Of a stretch of 58,219 nt of DNA, positions 1 to 8,802 are shown in pieces (position 1 is the first letter of the stretch; every line of letters begins with the position of its first letter). Source of the DNA: Terriglobales bacterium (GTDB taxonomy: Bacteria > Acidobacteriota > Terriglobia > Terriglobales > Acidobacteriaceae); NCBI GenBank assembly GCA_025980765.1, contig JAICXB010000027.1, positions 1 through 58,219 of the forward strand. The letters run 5' to 3'. The notes under the pieces are model-generated. The model saw only the letters and a program-made list of their open reading frames with translations. It did not search any database and was not told where the DNA came from. The position numbers were made by a program, and so were the translations under genes.

Positions 1-563
1 ACTCTCTCGTAAGCTTCCTGCGCAAACAGCAGGGTGACGTTCACGTTGATACCTTCGCTGATCAACTGCTGGATGGCCGGCACGCCGGCGGGAGTCGCCG
101 GCACTTTGATCATCACATTCTCGCGGCTCACCCGCTTCCATAGGCGGCGCGCCTCTTCGAGCGTGCCATTGGTGTCATTGGCCAGCGCCGGCGAAACTTC
201 CAGGCTGACATAGCCATCGCGCCGCCGGGTCGCGGTGTACACCTGCTTCATGATGTCGGCGGCATCCTGGATGTCGCCGATAGCAATCTCCTCGTAAATG
301 CCCTTCGAGTCCAGGTTGCCGGCATTCAGCTTCGAGAGCTTGTCAGCGTAATCGTTGCTGCCGGCAATCGCTTTCTCGAAGATTGCCGGATTGGAGGTGA
401 CGCCCATCAGGCCGTCTTCGTCGATGTGGCGCTGCAGCTCGCCGCTGGTAATCAGGCTGCGCCGGATGTAATCGAGCCAGACCGACTGGCCGTAGCTGTA
501 AAGCGCTTTCAGTGGGTTCGTGGATGCAATGGCAGAAATTGCTGTAGCTCGAATGGCGCTCAT
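1..563 (-). CDS. tal: Transaldolase, N-terminal part (C-terminus outside window)
   Basis: Transaldolase moves a dihydroxyacetone unit between sugar phosphates in the non-oxidative pentose-phosphate pathway, in the cytoplasm. About 187 residues are visible, read from an ATG at 563 with AAGGAG at 576-581. The N-terminal catalytic Asp lies in WLDYIRR (about residue 31), TSNP at 56-59, and the Schiff-base Lys in VMIKVPAT (Lys153). The following GINVNVTLLF stretch is also typical of the family. It is the third minus-strand pentose-phosphate gene after tkt and rpiB, but a 454-bp repeat-filled gap separates it from rpiB. Some bacteria fuse this long type of transaldolase to phosphoglucose isomerase; the missing C-terminus prevents a check. 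A second, shorter transaldolase of a different subfamily lies at 10990-11658. Confidence 0.93.
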   Translation of the reverse strand, partial: MSAIRATAISAIASTNPLKALYSYGQSVWLDYIRRSLITSGELQRHIDEDGLMGVTSNPAIFEKAIAGSNDYADKLSKLNAGNLDSKGIYEEIAIGDIQDAADIMKQVYTATRRRDGYVSLEVSPALANDTNGTLEEARRLWKRVSRENVMIKVPATPAGVPAIQQLISEGINVNVTLLFAQEAYER

Positions 564-600
564 GATTTTTTTTTGCTCCTTTGCGAAATCTTTGGGGAAC

Positions 601-711
601 AGTTGTCAGAACCAGTTGTCAGGACTAGTTGTCAGTTATCAGTCGACAGTTTTCAGTGAAGAGCCTTGCCCCAGCAATTACTGACTACTGAACACTGATA
701 ACTAATTACTA
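601..711. repeat. Inverted-arm intergenic repeat, family A, copy 1
   Basis: The left arm (601-656) carries variants of GTTGTCAGT, TTATCAGT and CGACAGT. The right arm (679-711) carries the complementary TACTGACTACTGA and CTGATAACT units. The transcript could fold into a long imperfect hairpin. The element lies just upstream of the tal start. Related copies are at 719-1010 and 50775-50852. Confidence 0.75.
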
Positions 712-718
712 CGTCACT

Positions 719-1010
719 ACCAGTTGTCAGTTGTCAGTTATCAGTCGACAGTTTTCAGCCTTTTTCATCCTCAATAAGTGTCATCCTGACGACTACGTCC
801 GCAACGCGGACGTGGCCGCGAGGAGGAAGGACCTCTGCGCGAATATCGATCTGCTTTGCAGGTTGCCGGCTCTTCGGCCACAGATTGCGGTTGAGGAGCC
901 CTGCACCCGGCAATTTCATCCCGATACATTCCAGGAGATCCTTCGCCCGCCACAGCGGGCTTCAGGATGACAGCTCAAATACTGACAACTGACTACTAAT
1001 GACTAACAAC
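719..1010. repeat. Inverted-arm intergenic repeat, family A, copy 2 (split by an inner element)
   Basis: The left arm at 719-757 repeats almost exactly the TTATCAGTCGACAGTTTTCAG stretch type seen in copy 1. The right arm at 979-1010 holds the complementary CTGACAACTGACTACTA units and ends 7 bp before the rpiB stop codon. The two arms are separated by a different element with its own terminal inverted repeats, which suggests insertion into the loop. Confidence 0.7.
779..972. mobile_element. MITE-like element with 11-bp terminal inverted repeats
   Basis: TGTCATCCTGA at 779-789 is exactly complementary to TCAGGATGACA at 962-972, bounding about 194 bp. No transposase or plausible protein is encoded. 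GTCATCCTGA...AAGGAC/GATCCTTCGC phrases resemble short intergenic repeats I know from several bacterial phyla, but this was not searched. No clear target-site duplication was seen. It could be a non-autonomous element or only a hairpin-forming repeat. Confidence 0.5.
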
Positions 1011-1017
1011 TTGACCG

Positions 1018-1494
1018 CTACGTTCCCGTACTCAATGCTTTCCCGCGGCCGTATCGTTCTTCAATCGATGCGACCTTCTTTAACCTCTTCATGTGACGTT
1101 CTTCTTTGGTAAATGTCGCGCGCATGTAGGCGTCCACCAACTCCTTGGCGGTGGCAATCCCAATCACGCGCGCACCCATCACCAGCACGTTCATGTCGTC
1201 GTGCTCGACGCCCTGATGTGCGGAGTAGGTGTCATGGCACAGCCCTGCACGCACTCCGGGAATTTTGTTGGCGGCGACCGAGGCCCCAACCCCGCTGCCG
1301 CAGATGAGCACAGCGCGGCCGACCTGCCCGCTCAAAATGCTTTTGCCCACAGCTTCGGCGTAATCCGGATAATCGACTGGATCGGTGTTGTTTGTGCCCA
1401 GATCGATGACCTCATGCCCGCACTGGCTCAAGTGGGTTACCAGCTCTTGCTTCAGCGGAAAGCCGGCGTGATCGGAACCAATGGTGATTTTCAT
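1018..1494 (-). CDS. rpiB: Ribose-5-phosphate isomerase B
   Basis: Interconverts ribose-5-phosphate and ribulose-5-phosphate in the pentose-phosphate pathway. The 158-residue product has the RpiB family hallmarks: N-terminal [11 protein letters not shown] with the substrate-binding [18 protein letters not shown] with the catalytic Cys (near residue 66), the H-D-x-Y-S-A-H-Q region and [11 protein letters not shown]. The start is the ATG at 1494, whose ATGA overlaps the tkt stop codon by 4 bp, so translation is probably coupled to tkt. A longer reading frame reaching 1656 exists, but the added residues are only tkt in another frame. The C-terminal extension [15 protein letters not shown] is basic. 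Confidence 0.95.
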   Translation of the reverse strand: MKITIGSDHAGFPLKQELVTHLSQCGHEVIDLGTNNTDPVDYPDYAEAVGKSILSGQVGRAVLICGSGVGASVAANKIPGVRAGLCHDTYSAHQGVEHDDMNVLVMGARVIGIATAKELVDAYMRATFTKEERHMKRLKKVASIEERYGRGKALSTGT

Positions 1495-3566
1495 GCGCTC
1501 CTCGCTGCTTTGGCTTTGGACAGCATGTCGTGAGCCACGCCGAGAATTGCATCGGGGGTGAAGCCGAATTTCTTCTGCAATTCTTTCAGCGGCGCCGATG
1601 CGCCAAAGGTCTTCATGCCGATTCGGCCTGCAGGGTTGCGCACGTACTGCGCCCATCCGAAGGTCGAGGCCTGTTCGATGGAGATGCGGTTCTGCACCGC
1701 AGCGGGCAGCACACTCTCCTTGTACTCTTCGCTCTGATGTTCGTAGAGCTCCCAGGAGGGCATGCTGACAACCCGAGCGTTCACTCCTTCGGCGGTCAAC
1801 TTCTCATAAGCTTCCACGCACATCTGCAGCTCGCTGCCGGTGCCTATGAGGATTATTTCCGGAGTCACTCTTGGATCGCCGCAGAGCACGTATGCTCCTT
1901 TGGCAACGCCTGAGGCCGGCGCGTACTTGCTGCGATCGATGGTCGCGCAATTCTGGCGCGAAAGGATGAACGCCACCGGCTCGTGCGTCAGCTTCATCAC
2001 TACCTTCCAGGCTTCGGCAACTTCGTTGGCGTCGCCGGGGCGGAAGGTAATCAGTCCGGGAATGGCGCGCAGCGAGATCAAATGCTCGATCGGCTGATGC
2101 GTAGGCCCGTCTTCTCCCACACCGATGGAATCGTGGGTGAAGATGTGGATCACGGGCAGCTCCATGATCGCGCTCAGGCGAATCGAGGTGCGCGCGTAGT
2201 CGCTGAAAATAAGGAACTGCGAGCCGAACGGACGCAGCTTCGAAAGCGACAATCCATTCAGGATCGAGTGCATCGAGTGTTCGCGAATCCCAAAATGGAT
2301 GTTGCGTCCGCCATAGTTCTCCGCGCTGAAGTCGCCGGCGCCCTCGAAGGTGAGCCGCGTTTTGGTGGAAGGCGCCAGATCGGCGGAGCCGCCGATCACC
2401 CACGGAACATTCTTGGCAATCGCATTGAGCACCTTGCCCGATGAATCGCGACCGGCAACGCCCTTGGGATCGGTGGGGAATACCGGGATGTCCTTGTCCC
2501 ACCCGTCGGGAAGCTGACGACGCTGCATCTTGTCGAGATGGTCGGCCTGTTGCGGATATTGCTTCTTGTACTGCTCGAATTTCTGGTGCCAGGCGGCGCG
2601 AGCTTCTGCGCCACGCTTGCCGATGCCGGCCTTGACGTGGTCGAGTACGCCATCCGGAACCAGGAACTTCGCGTCTTCCGGCCAGCCATAGTTGCGCTTG
2701 GTCAGCTTGATCTCTTCGTCGCCCAGCGGCTCGCCGTGAGCTCCACTGGTGTCCTGCTTGTTCGGTGCGCCATAAGCAATGTGGCTGTCCACGATGATCA
2801 GCGTGGGACGGTCGGTGGTTTTTTGCGAGGTCCGGAAGGCGCGCTCCAGCATGTCGAGGTCATTGGCATCACCCACGCGGCAAACGTTCCAGCCATAACC
2901 CATGAAGCGGGTGGCAACGTCTTCAGTAAACGCCAGCGAGGTATTGCCTTCGATGCTGATGTGATTGTTATCGTAGATCCAGCAGAGGTTCGAGAGCTTG
3001 AGGTGGCCGGCGAGAGAAGCGGCTTCGCCAGAGATGCCTTCCATCATGCAACCATCGCCGCAGAGCGCGTACACGCGATAGTTGAACATCTCAAAATCGG
3101 GGCGGTTGAAATGTGCGGCCTGCCACTTGCCCGCGATGGCCATGCCGACGCTGGTGGCGACGCCCTGACCGAGCGGGCCTGTCGTCGTCTCTACGCCCGA
3201 GCACCAGCGATACTCCGGATGCCCCGCGCAGCGGCTGTCCATCTGGCGGAAGCGCTTGATGTCATCAATCGTGACAGAGACTTTTCCGACCTGCTCGTAA
3301 TTCGAATCCACCGCCTTCACCTGCGTGAGGTGCAGGATGGAATAGAGCAGCATCGATGCATGCCCAATGGAGAGCACGAAACGATCGCGGTTGGGCCAGA
3401 TGCAATCTTCAGGATCGAAGCGCATCACGCGGTTCCACAGCGTGTACACCACCGGAGCCATGGCCATCGCCGTTCCGGGATGTCCCGAATTGGCTTGTTG
3501 CACGGCGTCCATGCTTAATGTGCGGATTGTGTTAACGCAAAGCTGATCGAGCTGTTTCGTGTCCAC
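1491..3566 (-). CDS. tkt: Transketolase
   Basis: Thiamine-diphosphate enzyme transferring two-carbon ketol units between sugar phosphates. The product is 691 residues, close to the usual 660-690. Visible motifs: [13 protein letters not shown] with the active-site His at 29, [14 protein letters not shown], the ThDP-binding GDGCMMEG...DNN segment (about 170-200), and [15 protein letters not shown] in the pyrimidine domain. The start is GTG at 3566-3564, supported by AGGAGGT at 3571-3577. It is the first gene of a tkt-rpiB operon. With tal downstream, the set supplies ribose phosphates and glycolytic intermediates. Confidence 0.97.
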   Translation of the reverse strand: MDTKQLDQLCVNTIRTLSMDAVQQANSGHPGTAMAMAPVVYTLWNRVMRFDPEDCIWPNRDRFVLSIGHASMLLYSILHLTQVKAVDSNYEQVGKVSVTIDDIKRFRQMDSRCAGHPEYRWCSGVETTTGPLGQGVATSVGMAIAGKWQAAHFNRPDFEMFNYRVYALCGDGCMMEGISGEAASLAGHLKLSNLCWIYDNNHISIEGNTSLAFTEDVATRFMGYGWNVCRVGDANDLDMLERAFRTSQKTTDRPTLIIVDSHIAYGAPNKQDTSGAHGEPLGDEEIKLTKRNYGWPEDAKFLVPDGVLDHVKAGIGKRGAEARAAWHQKFEQYKKQYPQQADHLDKMQRRQLPDGWDKDIPVFPTDPKGVAGRDSSGKVLNAIAKNVPWVIGGSADLAPSTKTRLTFEGAGDFSAENYGGRNIHFGIREHSMHSILNGLSLSKLRPFGSQFLIFSDYARTSIRLSAIMELPVIHIFTHDSIGVGEDGPTHQPIEHLISLRAIPGLITFRPGDANEVAEAWKVVMKLTHEPVAFILSRQNCATIDRSKYAPASGVAKGAYVLCGDPRVTPEIILIGTGSELQMCVEAYEKLTAEGVNARVVSMPSWELYEHQSEEYKESVLPAAVQNRISIEQASTFGWAQYVRNPAGRIGMKTFGASAPLKELQKKFGFTPDAILGVAHDMLSKAKAARSA

Positions 3567-3918
3567 GAGAACCTCCTCGAGCGAGCGGCTGGGGATTGAT
3601 AAGGCTTTGGCCGTAGCATCCTACGCCCAAAGCAAGGCTCTGTCATCTATGGCGGGGGAGTTTTTTTAGTTAAAAAACGCCATCGTGGTGAATAGGGCCC
3701 TGGCTATTGTTTTGCCGCAGGAGCGAAACTTTACCAGATATGCAACAGGAATGGCGGCTTTTTTCGCAATTTCCTGTGAATTTTTCTATTTTTCGCGAGT
3801 CATGATTGCGGTTCTGGGGTGAGGAGAAGTGGCTGTGCGCCTAATTGCGTCACGCAGCGTTGCTGACCGATACATCGGGTGTTCTACCGGAATACCGGCA
3901 CTCTTAACACCTATGACC
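3567..3918. other. Intergenic region upstream of tkt, no gene
   Basis: It contains an AT-rich inverted repeat (GTTTTTT at 3660-3666 and AAAAAAC at 3672-3678). It also has T-rich sequence with TTTCCTGTGA and TTTTTCTATTTTTCG stretches at about 3765-3797, loosely resembling the repeat at 9858-10070. The tkt promoter must lie here, but no convincing -35/-10 pair could be fixed. Confidence 0.5.
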
Positions 3919-6336
3919 TTACTCCTGTCGCATCGACTTCATGGGATCTATCAAAGTGGCGCGGCGGGCGGGCAGATAGCAGGCACAAAGTGAAACCAGG
4001 ACCAGCCCCCCTGCGACGGACAGCAGCGTCAGGGGATCATGGGGCGGCACATTGAACAGCAAACTGGAGAGGTATCGGGTCAGGGCGAAACTGGCTGCGG
4101 TTCCAATCGCCACCCCGAGCAGCGTGAGGCGGAGTCCATGGCCGAGGACGAGTTGCAGGACGCGTTGGCGCGAGGCGCCCAGGGCCATCCGCACGCCCAG
4201 CTCGCGGCTGCGCTGCGTGACTGAATACGCCATCACTCCGAAAATTCCCACCGCTGCCAGGGCCAGCGCAACGCCGGCAAAGACTGCCAGCAAAATTGTG
4301 CGAAATCGCGGTTGCGCGACAGATCGCGAGACGTTCTCTTCCATGGTGCGGAAGTTGGTGATGGGCTGATTCGGATCAAGCCGGTGGGCGATGGAGCGAA
4401 TCGCAGCGATTTGTAGTTCAGGATCGGCAGAGGTGCGCACCAGCAACGATAGGGCGAATACCGGCAGCACTTTGTCTGCCTGTCGATAAGGGACGTACAT
4501 CTCGGCGGCCGACTCGCTGGCGAGAGACTGCCTGGTATCGGAAACGATCCCAACTACCTCCATCCAGGGGATCGACGCATCCGGAATGGCGCCAAGCTGC
4601 AGGCGCTGTCCAATCGCCGACTGGCCGGGGAAATACGTTTTTGCAAATGTCGAGTTGACGACCACAACCGCCGGGGCCTGCCCGCCGTCACGCTCATCGA
4701 TCCAGCGACCCGCCAGCAATGGGATCTCAAGCGTCTTCAGGTATCCGGCGCTGACGACTCGATAACTGGAAATCGTGTATTCCTGCGGCGATCGCGGCGG
4801 ACGACCCTGGATATTGAAATGGAGAGCCGACCCGGTGCCGGTTACGGGCAGGAACGAAGCGCCTCCCGTAGCGCTCACGCCGGGTAGAGCCGAGACCTGC
4901 TGGAACAAGCTGTCAAAGAAACCCAAGCGCACATTTGCATCGCGATATGCGCTGGGGGAGCGCACCACGTCAGCCAGCAGGAGGTGATCGGAGGAAAATC
5001 CGGGCGAAACCTGCGAGAGCCTTTCAAAGCTCTTGAATAAAAGGCCCGCGCCCGAGAGCAACAACATGGCAAGCGCGATCTCTGAAACCACCAGGGCTGC
5101 GCGCGTTCGCAGTACGGAACCGATCGGACCTGAGCGCCCGCTTTCATTGAGTGTGTCGCGCAAATCAACCCGCCACGCTTGCCGCGCCGGCGCGAAACCA
5201 AAGGCGACTCCGGCGAGAAGCGCAATGAGCGTTGTCACACCGAGGACGTAAGCGTCGAGCGAGACGCCATTGCTGCGGGGCAGGCTGCTGCCCGCGAGCC
5301 GCAGAAAAACGGGCATAGCACTCCGGGCCAGGAGCAACCCTACCGCTCCACCAGTCAAGGCGAGCAGCAGGCTCTCCGCCAGCAGTTGCCGGATGATGTC
5401 GGGGCGCCGCGCGCCCAGCGCGGTGCAGACGGCAATCTCCCGCCGACGTCCGGTGGCCCGCACCAGCAGGAGATTGGCAACATTCGCGCAGGCAATCAGC
5501 AAAACCACTCCTACCGCGGCCAGCAGGACGAGCAGCGCCGAACGCACGTTCTGCACGATCTGCTCCTGCATCGGATCGACCAGAGAGGTCACATTGCTGT
5601 CGTATTCGGGATATTGTTTCGCCAAACGATCGGCGATCACCGCCAGCTCCGAGCGCGCCTGCTCCAGCGAAACGCCGGGTTTGAGCCGCGCGATGGGCAG
5701 AATTCCAGGGTGCCAACTGCGATCATCTGGCAGCGTTCGCGCCCACGGTTCGAAGGCCACCACAACGTCGGGCGACTGCTGCAGCACTTCAAAGCCCAGC
5801 GGCAGCACTCCAATGATGGAATAGCTCTGGTTGTCGAGCGTGATCGCCTGGCCGAGCGCGGCAGCGGAAGAACCGAAATCCCGCTGCCACAGGCCATGAC
5901 TGATGAGAGCGACTGGAGGCCCGCCCGGCCGGTCCTCCGCTGCCGTGAACGTCCGTCCCAATTCGAGACTGATACCCAGCAGCGCGAAAAGATTCGCGGT
6001 GACATTCTGGGAGGGAATGCGCTCGGCCTCGCCCTTTCCCGTCATGGTGACGATAAAATTGCGGACCGCGCCAACGGCTTCGAAGGAATGGCTCTGGTCC
6101 CGCCAATCCTTGTAGTTCAGGTAGGACAGTGACATGCGCGGGAACTGCGGCCATTGCTCCGAGAGCAAAACCAGCTTTCCTGGGTCGCGGTAAGGCAGCG
6201 GGCGGAGCAGTACGGCGTTGACAATGCTGAACATGGCGCTGTTTGCGCCGATGCCCAGCGCCAGTGTGAGGACGGCAACTGCGGTGAAGGCCGGACTCTT
6301 GCGCAAACGCCGCAGAGCGTAACGGACGTCCTGCAT
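3919..6336 (-). CDS. ADOP-type ABC transporter permease (duplicated FtsX module)
   Basis: An 805-residue inner-membrane protein of the MacB/FtsX type, matching the acidobacterial duplicated orphan permease family: two copies of a periplasmic core plus FtsX unit and no nucleotide-binding domain. The N-terminus MQDVRYALRRLRKSPAF, then the first membrane span (FTAVAVLTLALGIGANSAMF), is the standard ADOP opening. FtsX helices follow the first core domain at NVRSALLVLLAAVGVVLLIA. The C-terminus holds the second FtsX unit and ends in ...ARRATLIDPMKSMRQE. I chose the ATG at 6336 because it begins the conserved motif; the frame extends to a TTG at 6402 without homology. The substrate is unknown. No ATPase, adaptor or PadR regulator is adjacent. 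Confidence 0.9.
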   Translation of the reverse strand: MQDVRYALRRLRKSPAFTAVAVLTLALGIGANSAMFSIVNAVLLRPLPYRDPGKLVLLSEQWPQFPRMSLSYLNYKDWRDQSHSFEAVGAVRNFIVTMTGKGEAERIPSQNVTANLFALLGISLELGRTFTAAEDRPGGPPVALISHGLWQRDFGSSAAALGQAITLDNQSYSIIGVLPLGFEVLQQSPDVVVAFEPWARTLPDDRSWHPGILPIARLKPGVSLEQARSELAVIADRLAKQYPEYDSNVTSLVDPMQEQIVQNVRSALLVLLAAVGVVLLIACANVANLLLVRATGRRREIAVCTALGARRPDIIRQLLAESLLLALTGGAVGLLLARSAMPVFLRLAGSSLPRSNGVSLDAYVLGVTTLIALLAGVAFGFAPARQAWRVDLRDTLNESGRSGPIGSVLRTRAALVVSEIALAMLLLSGAGLLFKSFERLSQVSPGFSSDHLLLADVVRSPSAYRDANVRLGFFDSLFQQVSALPGVSATGGASFLPVTGTGSALHFNIQGRPPRSPQEYTISSYRVVSAGYLKTLEIPLLAGRWIDERDGGQAPAVVVVNSTFAKTYFPGQSAIGQRLQLGAIPDASIPWMEVVGIVSDTRQSLASESAAEMYVPYRQADKVLPVFALSLLVRTSADPELQIAAIRSIAHRLDPNQPITNFRTMEENVSRSVAQPRFRTILLAVFAGVALALAAVGIFGVMAYSVTQRSRELGVRMALGASRQRVLQLVLGHGLRLTLLGVAIGTAASFALTRYLSSLLFNVPPHDPLTLLSVAGGLVLVSLCACYLPARRATLIDPMKSMRQE

Positions 6337-6635
6337 GATGTTTTCGATGGCGGCTCCCCGAAGATCAAGTGATTCTGTGCAGCTCTCTGACCACCACTGC
6401 AACTAGCGCAACTGATTGCAAAACCGGGGTCTTCGGCTGCGGCAGATTACGCTCAGTCCGCCCGAAACCGGACAGAGTGTCCAGAAGCGAACGTCAAGGG
6501 CGACCGCTCCGCGCGAAGGGCTTCTATCGGATCGATTGGCGCGATTGCCGAAACACCAATCGGATGTCAGCCCGAGCGGCCAATTCCGTGGTTCTACTTG
6601 ATCACGGTTATGTTCGAAGATTCAGTTGCAACACG
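6337..6635. other. Intergenic region upstream of the ADOP permease
   Basis: No gene recognised. It contains GGACA-GAG-TGTCC at 6470-6482, listed separately. Short open frames on the plus strand show no family resemblance. Confidence 0.5.
6470..6482. promoter_or_regulatory. Operator-like inverted repeat upstream of ADOP permease
   Basis: GGACAGAGTGTCC is a perfect 5-bp inverted repeat with a 3-bp spacer, about 135 bp upstream of the permease start, within a run of related GTCCG/CGGACA half-sites. The spacing suits a dimeric regulator site, but this is inferred from symmetry alone. Confidence 0.3.
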
Positions 6636-6995
6636 TTATGAACGTTCCAGCTGATCGGCTTTGTTTGGGGCAGCGATGCCTAGGAAAACCAGCAGGGCGC
6701 GATTGAGGCGCCCCATGTCCTCAGGAGCAAGTCGGCCGATTTGCTTGCCCACTTTTGCCCTTGGAACCGTGGTGATCTTATCCACCATCAAGCGGCAAGC
6801 CTCGCGCAAGCCATTGCCTTCGCTGGGCTGCACGGGCAAACGCAAGAGAGGAGCATCGGTCGGGTTTGTCGTGAACGGGCAGACAGTGATTGACGCGGTC
6901 ACGTCGAATTGATCGTCTTGAACAATGACCACGGGGCGAGGCTTTCCCGAGTAGTCGTTGGCGCCGGCAATCGCCCAAATCTCGGCGCGCTTCAA
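6636..6995 (-). CDS. MazF/PemK-family mRNA interferase toxin
   Basis: A 119-residue type II toxin, an endoribonuclease that cleaves mRNA when free of antitoxin. Family hallmarks are the opening LKRAEIWAIAG, SGKPRPVVIVQDD (substrate-binding loop, conserved Arg), TVCPFTT, and LMVDKITTVPRAKVG near the C-terminus. The start is inferred as TTG at 6995-6993; TTGA overlaps the TGA stop of the antitoxin by 4 bp, as in many mazEF pairs. A longer frame to 7295 exists only because the antitoxin and upstream DNA happen to be open. The pair is probably autoregulated through the palindrome at 7233-7246. Confidence 0.92.
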   Translation of the reverse strand: MKRAEIWAIAGANDYSGKPRPVVIVQDDQFDVTASITVCPFTTNPTDAPLLRLPVQPSEGNGLREACRLMVDKITTVPRAKVGKQIGRLAPEDMGRLNRALLVFLGIAAPNKADQLERS

Positions 6996-7216
6996 CGCGT
7001 GTCCATGTCCGAAATGGCGTCGATGAAATCCTGATCCTCTTTTTCTTGAGGACTCCTCGCGACTGCGAGCGACTGCCGATGTGCTTCCTTCTTGAAGGCT
7101 GGTGAGTTCGTATCGGGTACCCAAATCTGCAGAGGACGCAATCCTTGTTCGCGCAGCCGCTTGCGATGCGCCCTGACCTTGTCCCGCGACGACTTGGGTT
7201 TGGTTCGTGCTTTCAT
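6992..7216 (-). CDS. MazE-like antitoxin (DUF3018 type)
   Basis: A 74-residue antitoxin that binds DNA and neutralises the MazF-type toxin downstream. The sequence KVRAHRKRLREQGLRPLQIWVPD, then a helical EAHRQSLAVARS segment, is characteristic of the MazE-like family formerly called DUF3018. The N-terminus is very basic, as expected for DNA contact. The acidic C-terminus (EKEDQDFIDAISDMD) is likely the toxin-wrapping tail. The start is the ATG at 7216. It is the first gene of the two-gene operon, 17 bp downstream of a perfect 14-bp palindrome. Confidence 0.9.
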   Translation of the reverse strand: MKARTKPKSSRDKVRAHRKRLREQGLRPLQIWVPDTNSPAFKKEAHRQSLAVARSPQEKEDQDFIDAISDMDTR

Positions 7217-7232
7217 TTTGCTCTGCGCAAAT

Positions 7233-7246
7233 GGTTACATGTAACC
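7233..7246. promoter_or_regulatory. Perfect palindrome upstream of mazEF, candidate autoregulatory operator
   Basis: GGTTACATGTAACC is a perfect 14-bp palindrome. It lies 16 nt upstream of the antitoxin ATG (7216), where an antitoxin-toxin complex would block transcription initiation. The assignment rests on symmetry and position. Confidence 0.6.
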
Positions 7247-7412
7247 TACCACCAATTCCCAAGAAATTCAAATTGTCTTCAGGTAGGTTCTTCATCGCGA
7301 CTCCTCGTGAGCTGCCGTAGTGAAGATTAGAGGAGAGTCGGCCGAAGTCGTGCGGTATTTGCGGCGTTTGCGCAGTTTCTGGAGTTGGAAGCGAGCACAG
7401 TCCCGCTACCCT

Positions 7413-8537
7413 CTAACTGCGCCAACGCAAGGTCACCGGACCTGACATCGGGTGTTGCAGTGGCAAACCTGTATCTTTCGAGCGCACGTACGCATTCTTA
7501 ATCTGGAAGTACCATTTGCCCAGGCGATCGGCGTCGTCGATGAGCATGAGCGGGGGATTGAAGCGCAGGCCCTCGGCCTGCATCTCCATGGTCTGCTGGT
7601 CCTGGCGGAGAAACTTCTTGGCAAAGACATTGAAGATGGGTTTGACGAATGGCACCCAGGAGAAGATGTTCCAGGCGGCGCAGAAATCGATGCGGCAGCG
7701 GTTCTGCTCGATTGGCGTAACCACTGCGCGATTCGTCACCCAATGATCGCCAATGCGAATCTGCTCTACGCGAATGTTGGGCAGCGTGAACTCAATGGAT
7801 GTAGTCACTTCACTGCCATAGAAACGCAGCAGCTTGTAGGCGCCGCTGTTGGCGCTGGGCGCGTGGGTGCGAATGCGAAAGCCCAGCGGCGTGGGCTCGA
7901 AGGTCTTCTGTTTTTCGTGGATGCTGCGCCGGCTTCGCCACCACCACGATTGATGCACAAAAGGACCGTGCGCCGGGTCCATGAGTCCGATCACTCCGTG
8001 GTCCACGTTGCACGGCAGTTCCGCCGAGAGATGCGTGATGCGGTAGCCGCGGCTGGGCAGCGGCAGCTCCGGAACCGGCGGCGGATTCGTGACCGCGCTG
8101 CGCGATTCCGCCATGAAAACCCAGATGTATCCGTCTCGCTCTTCGCAAGGATAATAGGTGGCGTGAATCTTCTCCGGCCTGATCCTTGAATCCTGGGTAA
8201 GCGAAGGAATCTGCGTACAAGTGCCGGAGTGCACGTTGAATCGCCAGCCGTGATAGCAGCACTCTAGGTCTTGTCCCTCGACCCGCCCGCAGGAAAGCGG
8301 AATGCCGCGGTGCGGACAAATGTCCTTCATCGCGAAGGCTCGGTTATCGGCGTCACGCCCGAGAACGAGCGGCTGGCCCAGGAGCATCGCTTTGACCAAT
8401 TTTCGCCCATGCAACTGCCGGCCCAGTGCCGCCGGATACCAGAAATCAAACAGCATCTTCCCAGTTGCCGAGGAATTATCGGCAGCGCTGGCCGGCTGTG
8501 ATTCCTGGATTTGAACGTCGGGCTGCATTTGTCTCAT
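7413..8537 (-). CDS. Rieske [2Fe-2S] oxygenase, pheophorbide a oxygenase-like
   Basis: An oxygenase alpha-subunit-like protein of about 374 residues. The N-terminal Rieske domain has CPHRGIPLSCG...CYHGW, the C-x-H and C-x2-H ligands of a [2Fe-2S] cluster. The C-terminal catalytic domain has DPAHGPFVHQ, the D-P-x-H-x4-H mononuclear iron site seen in pheophorbide a oxygenase/vanillate demethylase-like members. The substrate is unknown. It is divergent from the lipoprotein gene at 8698. I chose the ATG at 8537 (ATG at 8528 also possible) because sequence further upstream is only the low-complexity repeat arm read as CLLPIAYCFFPRLLLSF. There is no clear Shine-Dalgarno sequence, since the repeat sits directly upstream. 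Ferredoxin/reductase partners are not adjacent. Confidence 0.85.
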   Translation of the reverse strand: MRQMQPDVQIQESQPASAADNSSATGKMLFDFWYPAALGRQLHGRKLVKAMLLGQPLVLGRDADNRAFAMKDICPHRGIPLSCGRVEGQDLECCYHGWRFNVHSGTCTQIPSLTQDSRIRPEKIHATYYPCEERDGYIWVFMAESRSAVTNPPPVPELPLPSRGYRITHLSAELPCNVDHGVIGLMDPAHGPFVHQSWWWRSRRSIHEKQKTFEPTPLGFRIRTHAPSANSGAYKLLRFYGSEVTTSIEFTLPNIRVEQIRIGDHWVTNRAVVTPIEQNRCRIDFCAAWNIFSWVPFVKPIFNVFAKKFLRQDQQTMEMQAEGLRFNPPLMLIDDADRLGKWYFQIKNAYVRSKDTGLPLQHPMSGPVTLRWRS

Positions 8538-8802
8538 TAGGCAATAGGCGGGAAAAGAAAGCAATAAGCGGGGAAAAAAGCAATAAGCGATAGGCAATAA
8601 GCAATTAGGCATTCTCTGGAGACGCAACCCAATACGCTTTACCGTTCCGCATGAAGTGAGCGACCAAAGAACAAACATTTCGGTAAGCTGTAGAGCAATG
8701 TCTCTGGACGCAGATCGCTCGTCGTCTCGCCTGTCGCCTGTTGCTTATTGCTTATCGCTTATCGCTTGTTACTTATTGCTTATCGCTGGTTGCTTATCGC
8801 TC
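8538..8802. repeat. Inverted-arm repeat, family B, copy 1
   Basis: The left arm (8538-8610) consists of GCAATAAGCGATAGGC units and the right arm (8736-8802) of complementary GCTTATTGCTTATCGC units, about 125 bp apart. It lies between divergent genes, and the right arm is inside the lipoprotein gene, where it encodes the signal-peptide core. Other copies are at 54567-54656 and 57520-57655. Confidence 0.75.

Larger units (their letters stand above)
564..1017. other. Repeat-filled intergenic region between tal and rpiB
   Basis: No credible gene is visible. Short open frames here fall inside repeats and show no family resemblance. The region holds two inverted-arm repeat elements of the TCAGTTATCAGT type, the second enclosing a 194-bp element with 11-bp terminal inverted repeats (779-972). 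Confidence 0.8.

Noticed and set aside
731..970. Small open frame and its antisense in the rpiB-tal gap
   Set aside because: Both lie inside a repeat element with terminal inverted repeats and have no Shine-Dalgarno sequence or conserved sequence.
2538..3518. 326-codon open frame on the plus strand opposite tkt
   Set aside because: It is the complement of a clear transketolase in a shifted frame, with no recognisable motif; high GC in third positions keeps such frames open.
5179..6132. 317-codon open frame opposite the ADOP permease
   Set aside because: Shadow frame, rich in Gln/Arg/His, with no domain; the minus-strand permease explains the DNA.
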